DNA of 64,000 nucleotides from NCBI GenBank assembly GCA_031732755.1, contig JAVMKI010000052.1, positions 1 to 64,000 of the forward strand. Direction: 5' to 3'. This document shows positions 24,847-33,599 of this stretch, piece by piece. A model generated the notes under the pieces. It worked only from the letters and a program-made list of their open reading frames with translations, was not told the DNA's origin and did no database searches. The DNA is from Contendibacter sp031732755 (GTDB lineage Bacteria; Pseudomonadota; Gammaproteobacteria; Competibacterales; Competibacteraceae). The translations under genes were made by a program, and so were the position numbers. Position 1 is the first letter of the stretch; each line of letters opens with the position of its first letter.

Positions 24847-26581
24847 TTAACCTCCAGGTTTGAAGCGGAAATTGAAGTTACGGAATTTGGTGAGAACTTC
24901 AGGATCGCCAGGCACGGGCAATGGTGAGGCTTTCTGCACGGCGGCAACCGCAGAATTGTCGAAGGCGGTATCGCCGCTGCTTTGCGCGATTTGAACGCCG
25001 GTTACCGCGCCCGATGGCATCATCGTAATTCGTAACGTACAGGAAAGAGCATCGCTGCTATCGGGAGGTAGCGACCAGTAACGTTCGACACGCTGCTTGA
25101 TCAAGGTAGCGTGTCGCGCTATGGCTTCTCTAAGAAATTGCTCGCGGGCCGCTAATTCCTGCGCCAGTTTACGAGCTTCCTCCACCTTACGTTTGGCCTC
25201 TTCCTCAGCCTTACGTTTCGCCTCGGCGGCGGCCTGGCGTTTAGCCTCTTCCTCAGCCTTACGTTTCGCCTCTGCCGCTTCGCGTTTGGCTTCCTCGGCG
25301 GCTTGCCGTTTCGCCTCGGCGGCGGCCTGACGTTTAGCTTCCTCGGCGGCTTGCCGTTTGGCTTCCTCGGCGGCTTGCCGTTTCGCCTCGGCGGCGGCCT
25401 GACGTTTCGCCTCGGTCGCTTCGCGTTNNNNNNNNNNNNNNNNNNNNNNNNNNNNNNNNNNNNNNNNNNNNNNNNNNNNNNNNNNNNNNNNNNNNNNNNN
25501 NNNNNNNNNNNNNNNNNNNNNNNNNNNCGGCCTGACGTTTCGCCTCGGTCGCTTCGCGTTTGGCTTCCTCAGCCGCTTCGCGCTTGGCTTCTTCCGCCGC
25601 TTGCCGTTTCGCCTCAATCGCCGCTTGCCGTTTCGCCTCGGCGGCGGCCTGACGTTTGGCTTCCTCGGCCGCTTGCCGTTTCGCCTCGGTCGCTTCGCGT
25701 TTAGCTTCCTCAGCCGCTTCGCGCTTGGCTTCTTCCGCCGCTTGCCGTTTCGCCTCGGCGGCGGCCTGACGTTTCGCCTCGGTCGCTTCGCGTTTAGCTT
25801 CCTCAGCCGCTTCGCGCTTGGCTTCTTCCGCCGCTTGCCGTTTCGCCTCGGCGGCGGCCTGACGTTTCGCCTCGGTCGCTTCGCGTTTGGCTTCCTCAGC
25901 CGCTTCGCGTTTGGCTTCTTCCGCCGCTTGCCGTTTCGCCTCGGCGGCCTGACGTTTCGCCTCAGCCGCTTCGCGTTTGGCTTCCTCAGCGGCTTGCCGT
26001 TTCGCCTCGGCGGCGGCCTGACGTTTCGCCTCGGCGACCTCGCGTTTGGCTTCCTCAGCCGCCTCGCGCTTCGCTTCTTCCGCCGCTTGCCGTTTCGCCT
26101 CGGCGGCCTGACGCTTCGCCTCTTCCGCCGCTTCGCGTTTGGCCTCTTCAGCCGCTTCGCGCTTCGCTTCTTCCGCCGCTCGCCGTTTCGCCTCGGCGGC
26201 AGCTTCGCGTTTAGCTTCCTCGGCAGCTTCACGTTTAGCTTCCTCGGCAGCTTCACGGCGATCTTCTTCCTCGCGCTGGCGACGAAGTTCCGCTTGGCGT
26301 CTTGCTTCCGCCTCCCGTTCAGCCCGCGCTATCTTGGCCTGCCGTTCTGCTTCCTCGCGCTGACGGCGCTGCTCCTCCCGCGCCTGTCGTTCCAATTCTT
26401 CCCGAACGCCGACTTCGTCCACCATTTCAGACTGGATCGGCTCCATCTTCTGCTGTTCGGGATGAAACGCGCTTGACTGGTTCAAATTGAGCAGCAAAAA
26501 GACGCCGACCACGGCATGCAATAGAAGAGTGACTACCGTGGCTATAACATCTTGATAGGCCGTCCCACGCTTGGGGTGCAT
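24847..26581 (-). CDS. tolA: Tol-Pal system protein TolA with an extremely repetitive helical domain, interrupted by an assembly gap
   Basis: Inner-membrane protein that spans the periplasm to pull on TolB/Pal. N-terminus MHPKRGTAYQDVIATVV begins the single membrane helix (about 13-33). A very long K/E/A/R-rich helix follows, made largely of a 31-residue unit (93-bp DNA period, clear at 25685, 25778 and 25871). The globular domain III is intact (ERYWSLPPDSSDALSCTLRI, ending FRFKPGG). 100 N at 25428-25527 interrupt the repeats. As written, the two halves are in different frames, but any true gap divisible by three restores a single reading frame, so this is a gap artefact and not a broken gene. 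TolA is therefore well over 545 residues, longer than the 421 of E. coli. Confidence 0.93.
25428..25527. other. Assembly gap (100 N) within the tolA repeats
   Basis: Exactly 100 N, the usual placeholder for unknown length. The 33 bp on each side are identical (beginning CGGCCTGACGTTTCGCC), so the break is a collapsed tandem repeat. The reading frame requires a true length divisible by three, and the 93-bp period predicts 60 plus a multiple of 93. Confidence 0.95.
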
Positions 26582-26590
26582 GGACCTCGA

Positions 26591-27046
26591 CTACCGACCG
26601 TTTGGCGATGTATCCGGCGGCGCGGTGGATAATCCCACTTTAGCCGCGCCCACCGCTTTCAAAGCCGCCATCGCCTGAATGACCTGTTCATAGCGCACCT
26701 CTTTATCGGCGCGAACCAGAACCGGAGGTTGTGGCGCGCGCCGCAGCCGTTCCTCGATTTCCACCCGACGTGGCGCAAGCTGTTGGCAATCCACCGGCTG
26801 CGCTTTTTCCGAGCCGACGTTGAAATAGCAGATACCGTTCCGCTGCACCGACAACACCAGCACCTCGGCTTCGGACATCCGGTCGTCCAATGATTCCGCG
26901 GGCGCCTTGGGCAAATCCACCTCGACGCCTTGGTTGAGCAGGGGGGCGGTCACCATGAAAATGACCAGCAACACCAGCATCACGTCAATGTAGGGGACGA
27001 TATTGATTTCCGCTTTGAGGCGGCTGTGCGAGCTACGTCGGGCCAT
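26591..27046 (-). CDS. tolR: Tol-Pal system proton-channel protein TolR (ExbD family)
   Basis: 151 residues. One membrane helix at about 17-38 carrying the proton-bearing Asp in NIVPYIDVMLVLLVIFMVT, then a periplasmic domain with the peptidoglycan-binding region. TolR and TolQ form the proton-driven motor. Residues 85-105 include a cysteine-containing insertion (GICYFNVGSEKAQPVDCQQ) that is longer than in E. coli TolR and could form a disulfide. Three bases separate it from tolQ; 9 bp before tolA. Confidence 0.95.
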   Translation of the reverse strand: MARRSSHSRLKAEINIVPYIDVMLVLLVIFMVTAPLLNQGVEVDLPKAPAESLDDRMSEAEVLVLSVQRNGICYFNVGSEKAQPVDCQQLAPRRVEIEERLRRAPQPPVLVRADKEVRYEQVIQAMAALKAVGAAKVGLSTAPPDTSPNGR

Positions 27047-27049
27047 GCG

Positions 27050-27778
27050 TCAGTCCTGAGCGGCGGGGGCGCGGGCGGCGACCTCGACGCGGCCTTTGCG
27101 CAGACTGTAGGATTGGCGCTGGAGGATATTGGAGAACTCTTCCATGAACGTCTCGTAGCGATTGGCCAGCCGGTCCACTTCATGCGCATAGCGGTTGTAG
27201 GCGATCACCGCTGGAATGGCGGCGAACAGGCCCATCGCGGTGGCGATCAACGCCTCGGCGATCCCCGGCGCCACCTGCGCCAATGTTGCCTGCTGTGTTT
27301 TGCCCAGCGCCACGAAGGCGTTCATGATGCCCCAGACCGTGCCGAACAACCCGATGTAGGGACTGGTGGAGCCGGTGGTGGCCAGCAGCGACAGGTACAT
27401 TTCCAGATGATCCAACTCCCGCGATCCGGCGGCGCGCATTGCCCGTTGCGCGCCGCTGACCACCGATTCGGGATCCACGGTCGGCTGCGAGCGCAGGCGC
27501 AGGAATTCCTGAAAGCCCGCTAGAAAGATGGCTTCCATCCCCGACACTTCCTCTTTCTGACGGCTGATGCGCGCGTACAGCGAGGCCAGATCGATGCCCG
27601 ACCAGAAATCATCCTCGAACTGATTGGCCGCTCGCTTGGCGGAGATCAGGACCAGCGCCTTCTTGACGATCACCCACCACGAAGCCAGCGAAATCAGGAA
27701 TAGCCCCAGCATGACCAACTGCACGATCCAACTGGCGTTGGCGATCAGGCTCCAGAACGATAAATCATGCGTCACCAA
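27050..27778 (-). CDS. tolQ: Tol-Pal system proton-channel protein TolQ (MotA/ExbB family)
   Basis: 242 residues with three membrane helices: one near the N-terminus (IVQLVMLGLFLISLASWWVI) and two after the cytoplasmic loop (SPYIGLFGTVWGIMNAF, ALIATAMGLFAAIPAVIAYN). The Thr/Pro residues lining the proton path are in the last two. Its start overlaps the end of ybgC by 14 bp. Confidence 0.96.
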   Translation of the reverse strand: MVTHDLSFWSLIANASWIVQLVMLGLFLISLASWWVIVKKALVLISAKRAANQFEDDFWSGIDLASLYARISRQKEEVSGMEAIFLAGFQEFLRLRSQPTVDPESVVSGAQRAMRAAGSRELDHLEMYLSLLATTGSTSPYIGLFGTVWGIMNAFVALGKTQQATLAQVAPGIAEALIATAMGLFAAIPAVIAYNRYAHEVDRLANRYETFMEEFSNILQRQSYSLRKGRVEVAARAPAAQD

Positions 27779-28175
27779 TAATCCCCTTCATCAAATCCCG
27801 AGGTATCCGGCAAGCCTGGAAACTCTCCGCGCCAATGCAGGCCACCTTGACTCGCGCGTCGCACAGCACTTCGGCGGAACCAACCCGCTGAATGGTCTGC
27901 GCGAACGTCAGACTAGCGTGGCCCGCGCGCGCAACCTGACTGATTACTTCCAACCAGTCGTTGAAGCGGGCTGGTCGATGATAATCCATCTCCAGCCGCC
28001 GCACCGCGAACAGCAGTCGCCGGTCGCGCAGCAACGCGTCCTGCTCGAAGCCACGAGCACGTAACCACTCGGTGCGGGCGCGTTCCAGAAACTTCAGATA
28101 ATTCGCGTAATAAACCACGCCACCGCTATCGGTATCTTCGTAATAAACCCGGACGGGCCAGACAAAGGTTTCCAT
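27765..28175 (-). CDS. ybgC: Tol-Pal-associated acyl-CoA thioesterase YbgC
   Basis: 136-residue hot-dog fold thioesterase. The 4-hydroxybenzoyl-CoA thioesterase signature VYYEDTDSGGVVYYANYLKF contains the catalytic Asp, followed by ERARTEWLRA. It hydrolyses short acyl-CoAs in vitro and associates with lipid-synthesis proteins; its role in Tol-Pal function is not settled. First gene of the ybgC-tolQRAB-pal-cpoB operon. Confidence 0.95.
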   Translation of the reverse strand: METFVWPVRVYYEDTDSGGVVYYANYLKFLERARTEWLRARGFEQDALLRDRRLLFAVRRLEMDYHRPARFNDWLEVISQVARAGHASLTFAQTIQRVGSAEVLCDARVKVACIGAESFQACRIPRDLMKGIIGDA

Positions 28176-28228
28176 CTTCCATTAAAATCCCATCTCAGGA
28201 ATCACATCACCACATTGAGGAGTTTCCA

Positions 28229-28609
28229 ATGCGCGCTCTTCTTCTATCGATCCTGCTGTTGGCCACGTTCACCACCCTTGCGGCGGCGCCACTGACCTTC
28301 GAGGAAGTCGACACTGACGGCGATGGCCTGATCAGCGCCGATGAAGCCGCCAACGTCGAAGGTCTGGATTTCAACGCCGCCGATAGCGACAACGATGGTA
28401 CGCTCAGCGTGGACGAATATGATATCGCCGTGGAAAAGTTATCGCCGCCCACCGGGACCACGCCCCCGACCGGTACCGGCACCGCGAAGCCTACGGCATC
28501 CACCCCACCCGCGCCCGTCACGCCACCGCCGTCGGATACCAAGGCGAACCCCGGAAAGCCTACCACACCCGCCAAGCCCGTTACGTCCCCGGCGGACTCG
28601 AAACCATAG
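28229..28609 (+). CDS. Secreted EF-hand calcium-binding protein
   Basis: 126 residues. A signal peptide (LLLSILLLATFTTLAAA) precedes two EF-hand loops in close succession, DTDGDGLISADE and DSDNDGTLSVDE, both with Asp/Asn at positions 1, 3 and 5 and Glu at 12, so both should bind calcium. The rest is a Pro/Thr/Lys-rich tail like a cell-wall or periplasm-spanning linker. AGGAG lies ahead of the ATG. It is divergent from ybgC across 53 bp and convergent with ruvB, so it forms its own unit. The biological role is unknown. Confidence 0.85.
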   Translation: MRALLLSILLLATFTTLAAAPLTFEEVDTDGDGLISADEAANVEGLDFNAADSDNDGTLSVDEYDIAVEKLSPPTGTTPPTGTGTAKPTASTPPAPVTPPPSDTKANPGKPTTPAKPVTSPADSKP

Positions 28610-28618
28610 CGTCCGTTT

Positions 28619-29677
28619 TCAAGGCGGGCCGCCGAACAAATCGTCGCCAGCCGCCGAGCCGATGGTCGTCAATCCGAAATGGCGGTAGGCGTGCGCCGTC
28701 GCCACCCGCCCGCGTGGGGTACGCATCAAAAAACCCTGTTGGATCAGGTATGGTTCTAGTACATCCTCAATGGTGCCGCGTTCCTCGCCCAATGCCGCCG
28801 CCAACGTATCCAACCCCACCGGCCCGCCGCCAAACTTGTCGATCATCAGCCACAACAGCCGCCGATCCTGTTCGTCGAAGCCGCGCTCGTCCACCTTCAG
28901 CAGATCGAGCGCCCGTTGCGCCACCTCGACGGTGATCCGCCCATCGCCCTTCACCTGGGCGAAATCGCGCACCCGCCGCAGGAGTCGGTTGGCGATGCGT
29001 GGGGTGCCGCGCGAACGCCGGCCGATTTCCGCCGCTCCATTCGGATAATCGGTCTCGACGCCGAGAATCCGCGCCGAGCGGGTCACGATCTCGGTCAGCT
29101 CCTCCGGGGTATAAAACTCCAGCCGATGGACGATACCGAAGCGGTCCCGCAGCGGCGAGGTCAACAACCCGGCGCGCGTCGTCGCCCCAACCAGGGTGAA
29201 CGGCGGCAAATCCAGCTTGATCGACCGCGCCGCTGGACCCTCCCCGATCAGGATGTCGATCTGGTAATCCTCCATCGCCGGATACAGCACTTCCTCCACC
29301 ACGGGACTCAGCCGGTGAATCTCGTCGATGAACAGCACATCGCGCGGTTCCAGATTGGTCAGCAGGGCGGCGACATCGCCGGCCCGCTCCAGCACCGGCC
29401 CCGAGGTTTGCCGCAGGTTGACGCCCATCTCGGCGGCGACGATGTGCGCCAGAGTGGTTTTACCCAGCCCCGGTGGCCCGAACAACAGCACGTGATCCAG
29501 CGCCTCGCTCCGGGCGCGAGCGGCGTGAATGAAAATCTCCAGTTGTTCGCGCATCGCCTGCTGACCGATGTACTCCGCCAGCCGCCGGGGCCGCACCGCT
29601 CGGTCCAGCGTGGCGTCTTCGCCGCTGGCGATGGGGGCAATCAAACGGTCGGGGGAGTTCATGCGGGGTAGCGACAC
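28619..29677 (-). CDS. ruvB: Holliday junction branch-migration ATPase RuvB
   Basis: Hexameric AAA+ motor that drives branch migration with RuvA. 352 residues: Walker A GPPGLGKTT, Walker B LFIDEIHRL, sensor I GATTRAGLL, arginine finger in SPLRDRFGI, and the C-terminal winged helix (TPRGRVATAHAYRHFG). 53 bp after ruvA. Confidence 0.98.
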   Translation of the reverse strand: MSLPRMNSPDRLIAPIASGEDATLDRAVRPRRLAEYIGQQAMREQLEIFIHAARARSEALDHVLLFGPPGLGKTTLAHIVAAEMGVNLRQTSGPVLERAGDVAALLTNLEPRDVLFIDEIHRLSPVVEEVLYPAMEDYQIDILIGEGPAARSIKLDLPPFTLVGATTRAGLLTSPLRDRFGIVHRLEFYTPEELTEIVTRSARILGVETDYPNGAAEIGRRSRGTPRIANRLLRRVRDFAQVKGDGRITVEVAQRALDLLKVDERGFDEQDRRLLWLMIDKFGGGPVGLDTLAAALGEERGTIEDVLEPYLIQQGFLMRTPRGRVATAHAYRHFGLTTIGSAAGDDLFGGPP

Positions 29678-29730
29678 GGTCTTGGAAGTTTTTAGGGGCG
29701 AAGTGTGCGAACCGAACCCTGAAGTTTTGC

Positions 29731-30345
29731 TTAACGCCGCACGCTGGCCTGCAACGCCAGCCGGATGATCGCCTCGCTGGTTAAGCCAGCGGTATCGAGC
29801 GACTGCACCATGCGCGAAGCTTCGGGCAATTTGTAACCCAACGCCACCAGAGCGCTGATGGCGTCGTCCACCGGGTGGATGGCCGGTGTGGCGGTAACCG
29901 CGCGACTACCCGGCGGCACGACCGCCGTGGGGTCCAGACCCAGTTCGCCGATCCGATCGCGCAACTCGATGATCAACCGTTCGGCGGTCTTCTTGCCGAT
30001 GCCGGGCAACCGGGTCAACGACGTGGTGTCGCCCTCGCGCACGCAGCGCCCGAACAGCTCCACGCTCATCCCGGACAGGATCAGCAGCGCCAGGCGGGGG
30101 CCGATGCCCGTCACCCGGATCAGGTCACGGAACAGACTGCGTTCCGCCGGGCTGGCGAAACCATAAAGCGTATGCGCGTCCTCGCGCACCACCAGGTGGG
30201 TCAGCAGCGTCACCTCCGCGCCGACCGCCGGCAGGGTCTGAAACGTGGTCAGCGAGGCTTCCAGTTCGTAGCCAACTCCGTGCGCGTCGATCAGCAGACA
30301 GGGCGGCTGTTTCCAGGCCAGCAGGCCGCGCAACCGGCCGATCAT
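29731..30345 (-). CDS. ruvA: Holliday junction-binding protein RuvA
   Basis: 204 residues from MIGRLRGLL. Upstream in-frame codons belong to a shadow of ruvC. N-terminal OB fold, two helix-hairpin-helix motifs (FRDLIRVTGIGPRLAL, LTRLPGIGKKTAERLIIEL), and the C-terminal RuvB-contacting domain. The ATG overlaps the ruvC stop by four bases (ATGA), which couples their translation. Confidence 0.97.
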   Translation of the reverse strand: MIGRLRGLLAWKQPPCLLIDAHGVGYELEASLTTFQTLPAVGAEVTLLTHLVVREDAHTLYGFASPAERSLFRDLIRVTGIGPRLALLILSGMSVELFGRCVREGDTTSLTRLPGIGKKTAERLIIELRDRIGELGLDPTAVVPPGSRAVTATPAIHPVDDAISALVALGYKLPEASRMVQSLDTAGLTSEAIIRLALQASVRR

Positions 30346-30875
30346 CGCCGCCGCCCCGCCGCCAGCGCGGCGGTCACGCCCAAGCGCTGCAAGGTCTGAC
30401 GCGTGTGGCCGTGGCAGATCGCCACCGCCAGCGCGTCGGCGGCGTCGGCTGGCGGTGGTTCCGACAGATTCAGCAATAGGGCCACCATGCGCTGTACCTG
30501 CGACTTGTCCGCCGCCCCGCCGCCAACCACGGCTTGTTTGATGGCGCGCGGCGCGTATTCGCTGACCGGCAGCCCCGCTATGACCACCGCGCACAGCGCC
30601 GCACCGCGAGCTTGTCCCAGCTTGAGCGCCGAATCGGGATTGCGATGCATGAACACCTGCTCGGCCGCGACTTCCGCTGGTTGATAGGTGCGGATCACGC
30701 CGGTCACGCCCTCAAAAATCGTCTTCAACCGTTCCGGCACTGGCCGGTTGCTGTCGGTCTGGATACAACCGCTGGCGACGTAGCGACTGCGCGGCCCATC
30801 CATATCCAGGATGCCGTAACCGGTCACGCGCGAGCCGGGGTCGATGCCCAGCAATCGCACCGTCGCCATGCTCAA
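30342..30875 (-). CDS. ruvC: Holliday junction resolvase RuvC
   Basis: Endonuclease that cuts Holliday junctions symmetrically. 177 residues. The RNase H-like acidic residues are in LLGIDPGSRVTGYG, AAEQVFMHRN and the C-terminal ADAADALAVAICH. It overlaps yebC by four bases at its start, giving a tightly coupled yebC-ruvC-ruvA block. Confidence 0.97.
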   Translation of the reverse strand: MSMATVRLLGIDPGSRVTGYGILDMDGPRSRYVASGCIQTDSNRPVPERLKTIFEGVTGVIRTYQPAEVAAEQVFMHRNPDSALKLGQARGAALCAVVIAGLPVSEYAPRAIKQAVVGGGAADKSQVQRMVALLLNLSEPPPADAADALAVAICHGHTRQTLQRLGVTAALAAGRRR

Positions 30876-31615
30876 AGTTTCGCCAGGATGGCATCGGGGA
30901 TGTCCGCATTGGAATAGACGTTTTGGGTGTCGTCCAAATCCTCCAGCAGATCCAGCAATTTGACCATTTTCTGGGCATCCTCGAAATTCAAGGTCACCGG
31001 CGACGCGGCGCGCTGGGTCACTTCGGCTTCCTCCGACGCCAGACCAGCGGCGACCATCGCCGCCTTGACCGTCTGAAACGCCGCTGGATCGGTGAGCACA
31101 TCCACTGAGCCATCGTCGTTGCTTATCACGTCATCGGCGCCGGCTTCGATGGCCACCTCCATGATTTGGTCTTCGTCGCTGCCCGCCGGGTAGCTCAACA
31201 CGCCCCGTTCGGTGAACTGGAACGCCACCGAGCCGCTGGTACCGAGATTGCCGCCGCATTTGGTGAACGCGTGGCGAACTTCCGCGACCGTGCGGTTACG
31301 GTTGTCCGTCATGGCGTCCACCATCACCGCCACGCCGCCGGGGCCGTAACCCTCGTAACGGATTTCCTCGTATTCCACCCCGTCCAGCGTGCCCGCGCCG
31401 CGCTTGATCGCCCGATCAATGGTGTCTCGGGGCATATTGGCCACCAGCGCCTTGTCCATGGCCAGCCGCAGCCGGGGATTAGCGCCGGGGTCGCCACCAC
31501 TCATCCGGGCCGCCACCGTGATTTCCCGGATCAGCCGGGTGAACAGTTTGCCGCGTTTGGCGTCCTGGGTGTTTTTCCGATGTTGAATGTTCGCCCATTT
31601 GCTATGTCCAGCCAT
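30872..31615 (-). CDS. yebC: YebC/PmpR/TACO1-family protein
   Basis: 247 residues. The family opening MAGHSKWANIQHRKNTQDAKRG is fully conserved, with YEGYGPGGVAVMVDAMTDN in the middle. Members act as translation factors that ease ribosome stalling or have been described as DNA-binding regulators. The association with ruvC is conserved in many bacteria. Confidence 0.95.
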   Translation of the reverse strand: MAGHSKWANIQHRKNTQDAKRGKLFTRLIREITVAARMSGGDPGANPRLRLAMDKALVANMPRDTIDRAIKRGAGTLDGVEYEEIRYEGYGPGGVAVMVDAMTDNRNRTVAEVRHAFTKCGGNLGTSGSVAFQFTERGVLSYPAGSDEDQIMEVAIEAGADDVISNDDGSVDVLTDPAAFQTVKAAMVAAGLASEEAEVTQRAASPVTLNFEDAQKMVKLLDLLEDLDDTQNVYSNADIPDAILAKL

Positions 31616-31660
31616 GCGAAGCCTCGTGCCTGAATACTGTGCGGGGGGAATGAGGTACGT

Positions 31661-32317
31661 TCAATCGGTCATCTTGCCATCCCGACGCGGGTGGCGAAAC
31701 CGGCCGGTGGCAAAGAACGCGCAGGCTTGAGAGACCGCCGTTGGGTCCACCAGCATCTGCATGTGCGAGACCGGCAGGCAGAGGTGGTCGGTCATGCCGG
31801 GCAACTGCGTTTCGACCACGGCGATCATGCCGTCCGCCGGGGCTGGCATTCCGGGGAACAACAGCCCCAGCCCCAAGTTCAGGGTGCCGGCGATGGAGCC
31901 CAGTTGATGCGAGTGAGTCCAGGCTGGGGCATTGCCCAGCAACCCTTCTTCCAGCCCCCGGCCGACGAAATACCCCAACCCACTTTGGTGCATGATTCGG
32001 GCGGCGTAGCTCCCCTGGTGCGGCGTCCCCAGCGTCACCACCCGGCCTGGCCGGCGCTGGGTGTGGTGGTGGAACAGATGACGCACCACCAGCCCGCCCA
32101 TGCTGTGCGCCAGAAAATGCACGACCGGCGTATCCACGTGCTCCAGCAGCGCATGCAAATCCTCGGCGTTTTCCGAGGGCGTGCGGGTGATGGAGGGGTA
32201 GGAGTAATTCACCGTCTGATAGCCGGCCTCCTCCAACCAGTATTCAAGCAATTGCATCCATAGTCCATGCACGTACAAACCATGCACCAGCACCACCGTT
32301 TCCCGCTGGGCCGTCAT
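31661..32317 (-). CDS. Alpha/beta hydrolase, lipase-like
   Basis: 218 residues. The sequence opens with an oxyanion segment (VVLVHGLYVHGLWM), has the nucleophile elbow AHSMGGLV (Ser in G/A-x-S-x-G) and the downstream TLGTPHQGSYAA seen in PGAP1/triacylglycerol-lipase-like hydrolases. A catalytic His is plausible in VSHMQML. No signal peptide is visible, so it is probably cytoplasmic. 45 bp before yebC on the same strand; the substrate is unknown. Confidence 0.8.
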   Translation of the reverse strand: MTAQRETVVLVHGLYVHGLWMQLLEYWLEEAGYQTVNYSYPSITRTPSENAEDLHALLEHVDTPVVHFLAHSMGGLVVRHLFHHHTQRRPGRVVTLGTPHQGSYAARIMHQSGLGYFVGRGLEEGLLGNAPAWTHSHQLGSIAGTLNLGLGLLFPGMPAPADGMIAVVETQLPGMTDHLCLPVSHMQMLVDPTAVSQACAFFATGRFRHPRRDGKMTD

Positions 32318-32410
32318 TGCGCTGTTCTCCTCAGGATGGGGGTTTCAAAATGGGATTCTAGCGAAATTCGCCACCCTCCGGGCAGGTTCCGCAAAAATCA
32401 CCACATCACC

Positions 32411-32439
32411 TTGCAATAGTTTCAAAATGAAACTAAGAT
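32411..32439 (+). promoter_or_regulatory. nadA promoter with a 19-bp palindromic operator in the spacer
   Basis: -35 TTGCAA (32411-32416) and -10 TAAGAT (32434-32439) are 17 bp apart. The sequence from 32417 to 32435, TAGTTTCA-AAA-TGAAACTA, is a perfect inverted repeat with 8-bp arms, so it fills the spacer and touches the -10. This is a classical repressor position. NAD genes are often controlled by NadR, NrtR, NiaR or NadQ; which type applies here cannot be read from the sequence. Confidence 0.65.
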
Positions 32440-32497
32440 AAAATCCAAAGGGTGATTTCAATCCATCGGGCCATCGCCGCCGCCGTCGGAGAACGTC

Positions 32498-33580
32498 ATG
32501 AGCGCAGTCATTGCCAAGAACATCTTTCAGGATCGCCACCTGACGCCGATGCAGGTGCCGCCCACCGTGGTCGAGACGCTGGACGCCGCCGAACGGGCAG
32601 CGTTGACCGAGCGTATCCAACGGCTGCTGGTCGAGCGAGATGCTACCCTGGTGGCGCATTACTATACCTCGCCCGAGTTGCAGGAACTGGCCGACGCGAC
32701 GGGCGGCTATGTATCGGATTCGCTGGATATGGCCCGTTTCGGGACGGAGTGTAAGTCCAGCACCTTGGTGGTGGCCGGCGTGCGGTTCATGGGCGAAACC
32801 GCCAAGATTCTCAACCCGGAAAAACGGGTGCTGATGCCGGATTTGCATGCCGAATGCTCGTTGGATTTGGGATGTCCCACCGACGAATTCACCGCCTTTT
32901 GCGACCAGCATCCCGACCGGACGGTGGTGGTCTACGCCAACACCAGCGCGGCGGTGAAGGCACGCTCCGACTGGGTGGTCACGTCCGGCATCGCCCTGGA
33001 TCTGGTGCGCCATCTGGCGGAGCGCGGCGAGAAGCTGATCTGGGCGCCGGACCGGCATCTGGGCGCTTATGTCCAACGCGAAACCGGGGTGGACATGCTG
33101 TTGTGGAGCGCCGCCTGCGTGGTGCACGAGGCGTTCAAGGCCGACGGATTGCGCAAGCTGCGCGCCAGACATCCCGACGCCAAGGTGCTGGTCCACCCGG
33201 AATCGCCGCTGGACGTGATCGCTCAGGCCGACGTGGTGGGTTCGACCACGGCGCTGGTCGAGGCGGTGCGCAAGCTGGCGACAAAAAAGTTCATCGTCGC
33301 CACCGACAACGGCTTGTTTCACAAGATGAGGCAGGCCGCGCCCGACAAAATCCTGCTGGAAGCACCCATCGCCGGCAAGGGCGCGACCTGCGTCAGTTGC
33401 GCCCACTGCCCGTGGATGGCGATGAACGGCCTGCGCAATCTGGCCCAAGTGCTGGAGACCGGCGGCAACGAGATCACGATTGACGAAGCGGTGCGCGCGC
33501 GAGCGGCGCTGCCGATTCGTCGCCTGTTGGAATTCGCCCAGCAGCGCAAGCGGGTGGTGTTGGGCAACAACGACGCCTGA
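32498..33580 (+). CDS. nadA: Quinolinate synthase
   Basis: Condenses iminoaspartate with dihydroxyacetone phosphate to quinolinate in de novo NAD synthesis; oxygen-sensitive 4Fe-4S enzyme. 360 residues. Cluster cysteines are visible in HAECSLDLGCP, SAACVVHEAF and the C-terminal CVSCAHCPWMAMN. Other markers: HYYTSPELQELADATGGYVSDSL (given here as two adjoining parts, HYYTSPELQE and GGYVSDSL). GGAGAACGTC lies ahead of the ATG. nadB is not in the window. Confidence 0.97.
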   Translation: MSAVIAKNIFQDRHLTPMQVPPTVVETLDAAERAALTERIQRLLVERDATLVAHYYTSPELQELADATGGYVSDSLDMARFGTECKSSTLVVAGVRFMGETAKILNPEKRVLMPDLHAECSLDLGCPTDEFTAFCDQHPDRTVVVYANTSAAVKARSDWVVTSGIALDLVRHLAERGEKLIWAPDRHLGAYVQRETGVDMLLWSAACVVHEAFKADGLRKLRARHPDAKVLVHPESPLDVIAQADVVGSTTALVEAVRKLATKKFIVATDNGLFHKMRQAAPDKILLEAPIAGKGATCVSCAHCPWMAMNGLRNLAQVLETGGNEITIDEAVRARAALPIRRLLEFAQQRKRVVLGNNDA

Positions 33581-33599
33581 GGTCGGAGCGATGGGTTGG

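Noticed and set aside
25300..26300. Regular repeats that might suggest a CRISPR array
   Set aside because: They are coding tandem repeats of tolA (93-bp period, no unique spacers), on one continuous frame apart from the N run.
24847..26581. tolA as a frameshifted pseudogene
   Set aside because: The frame difference arises only from the arbitrary 100-N placeholder; both ends are intact and normal.
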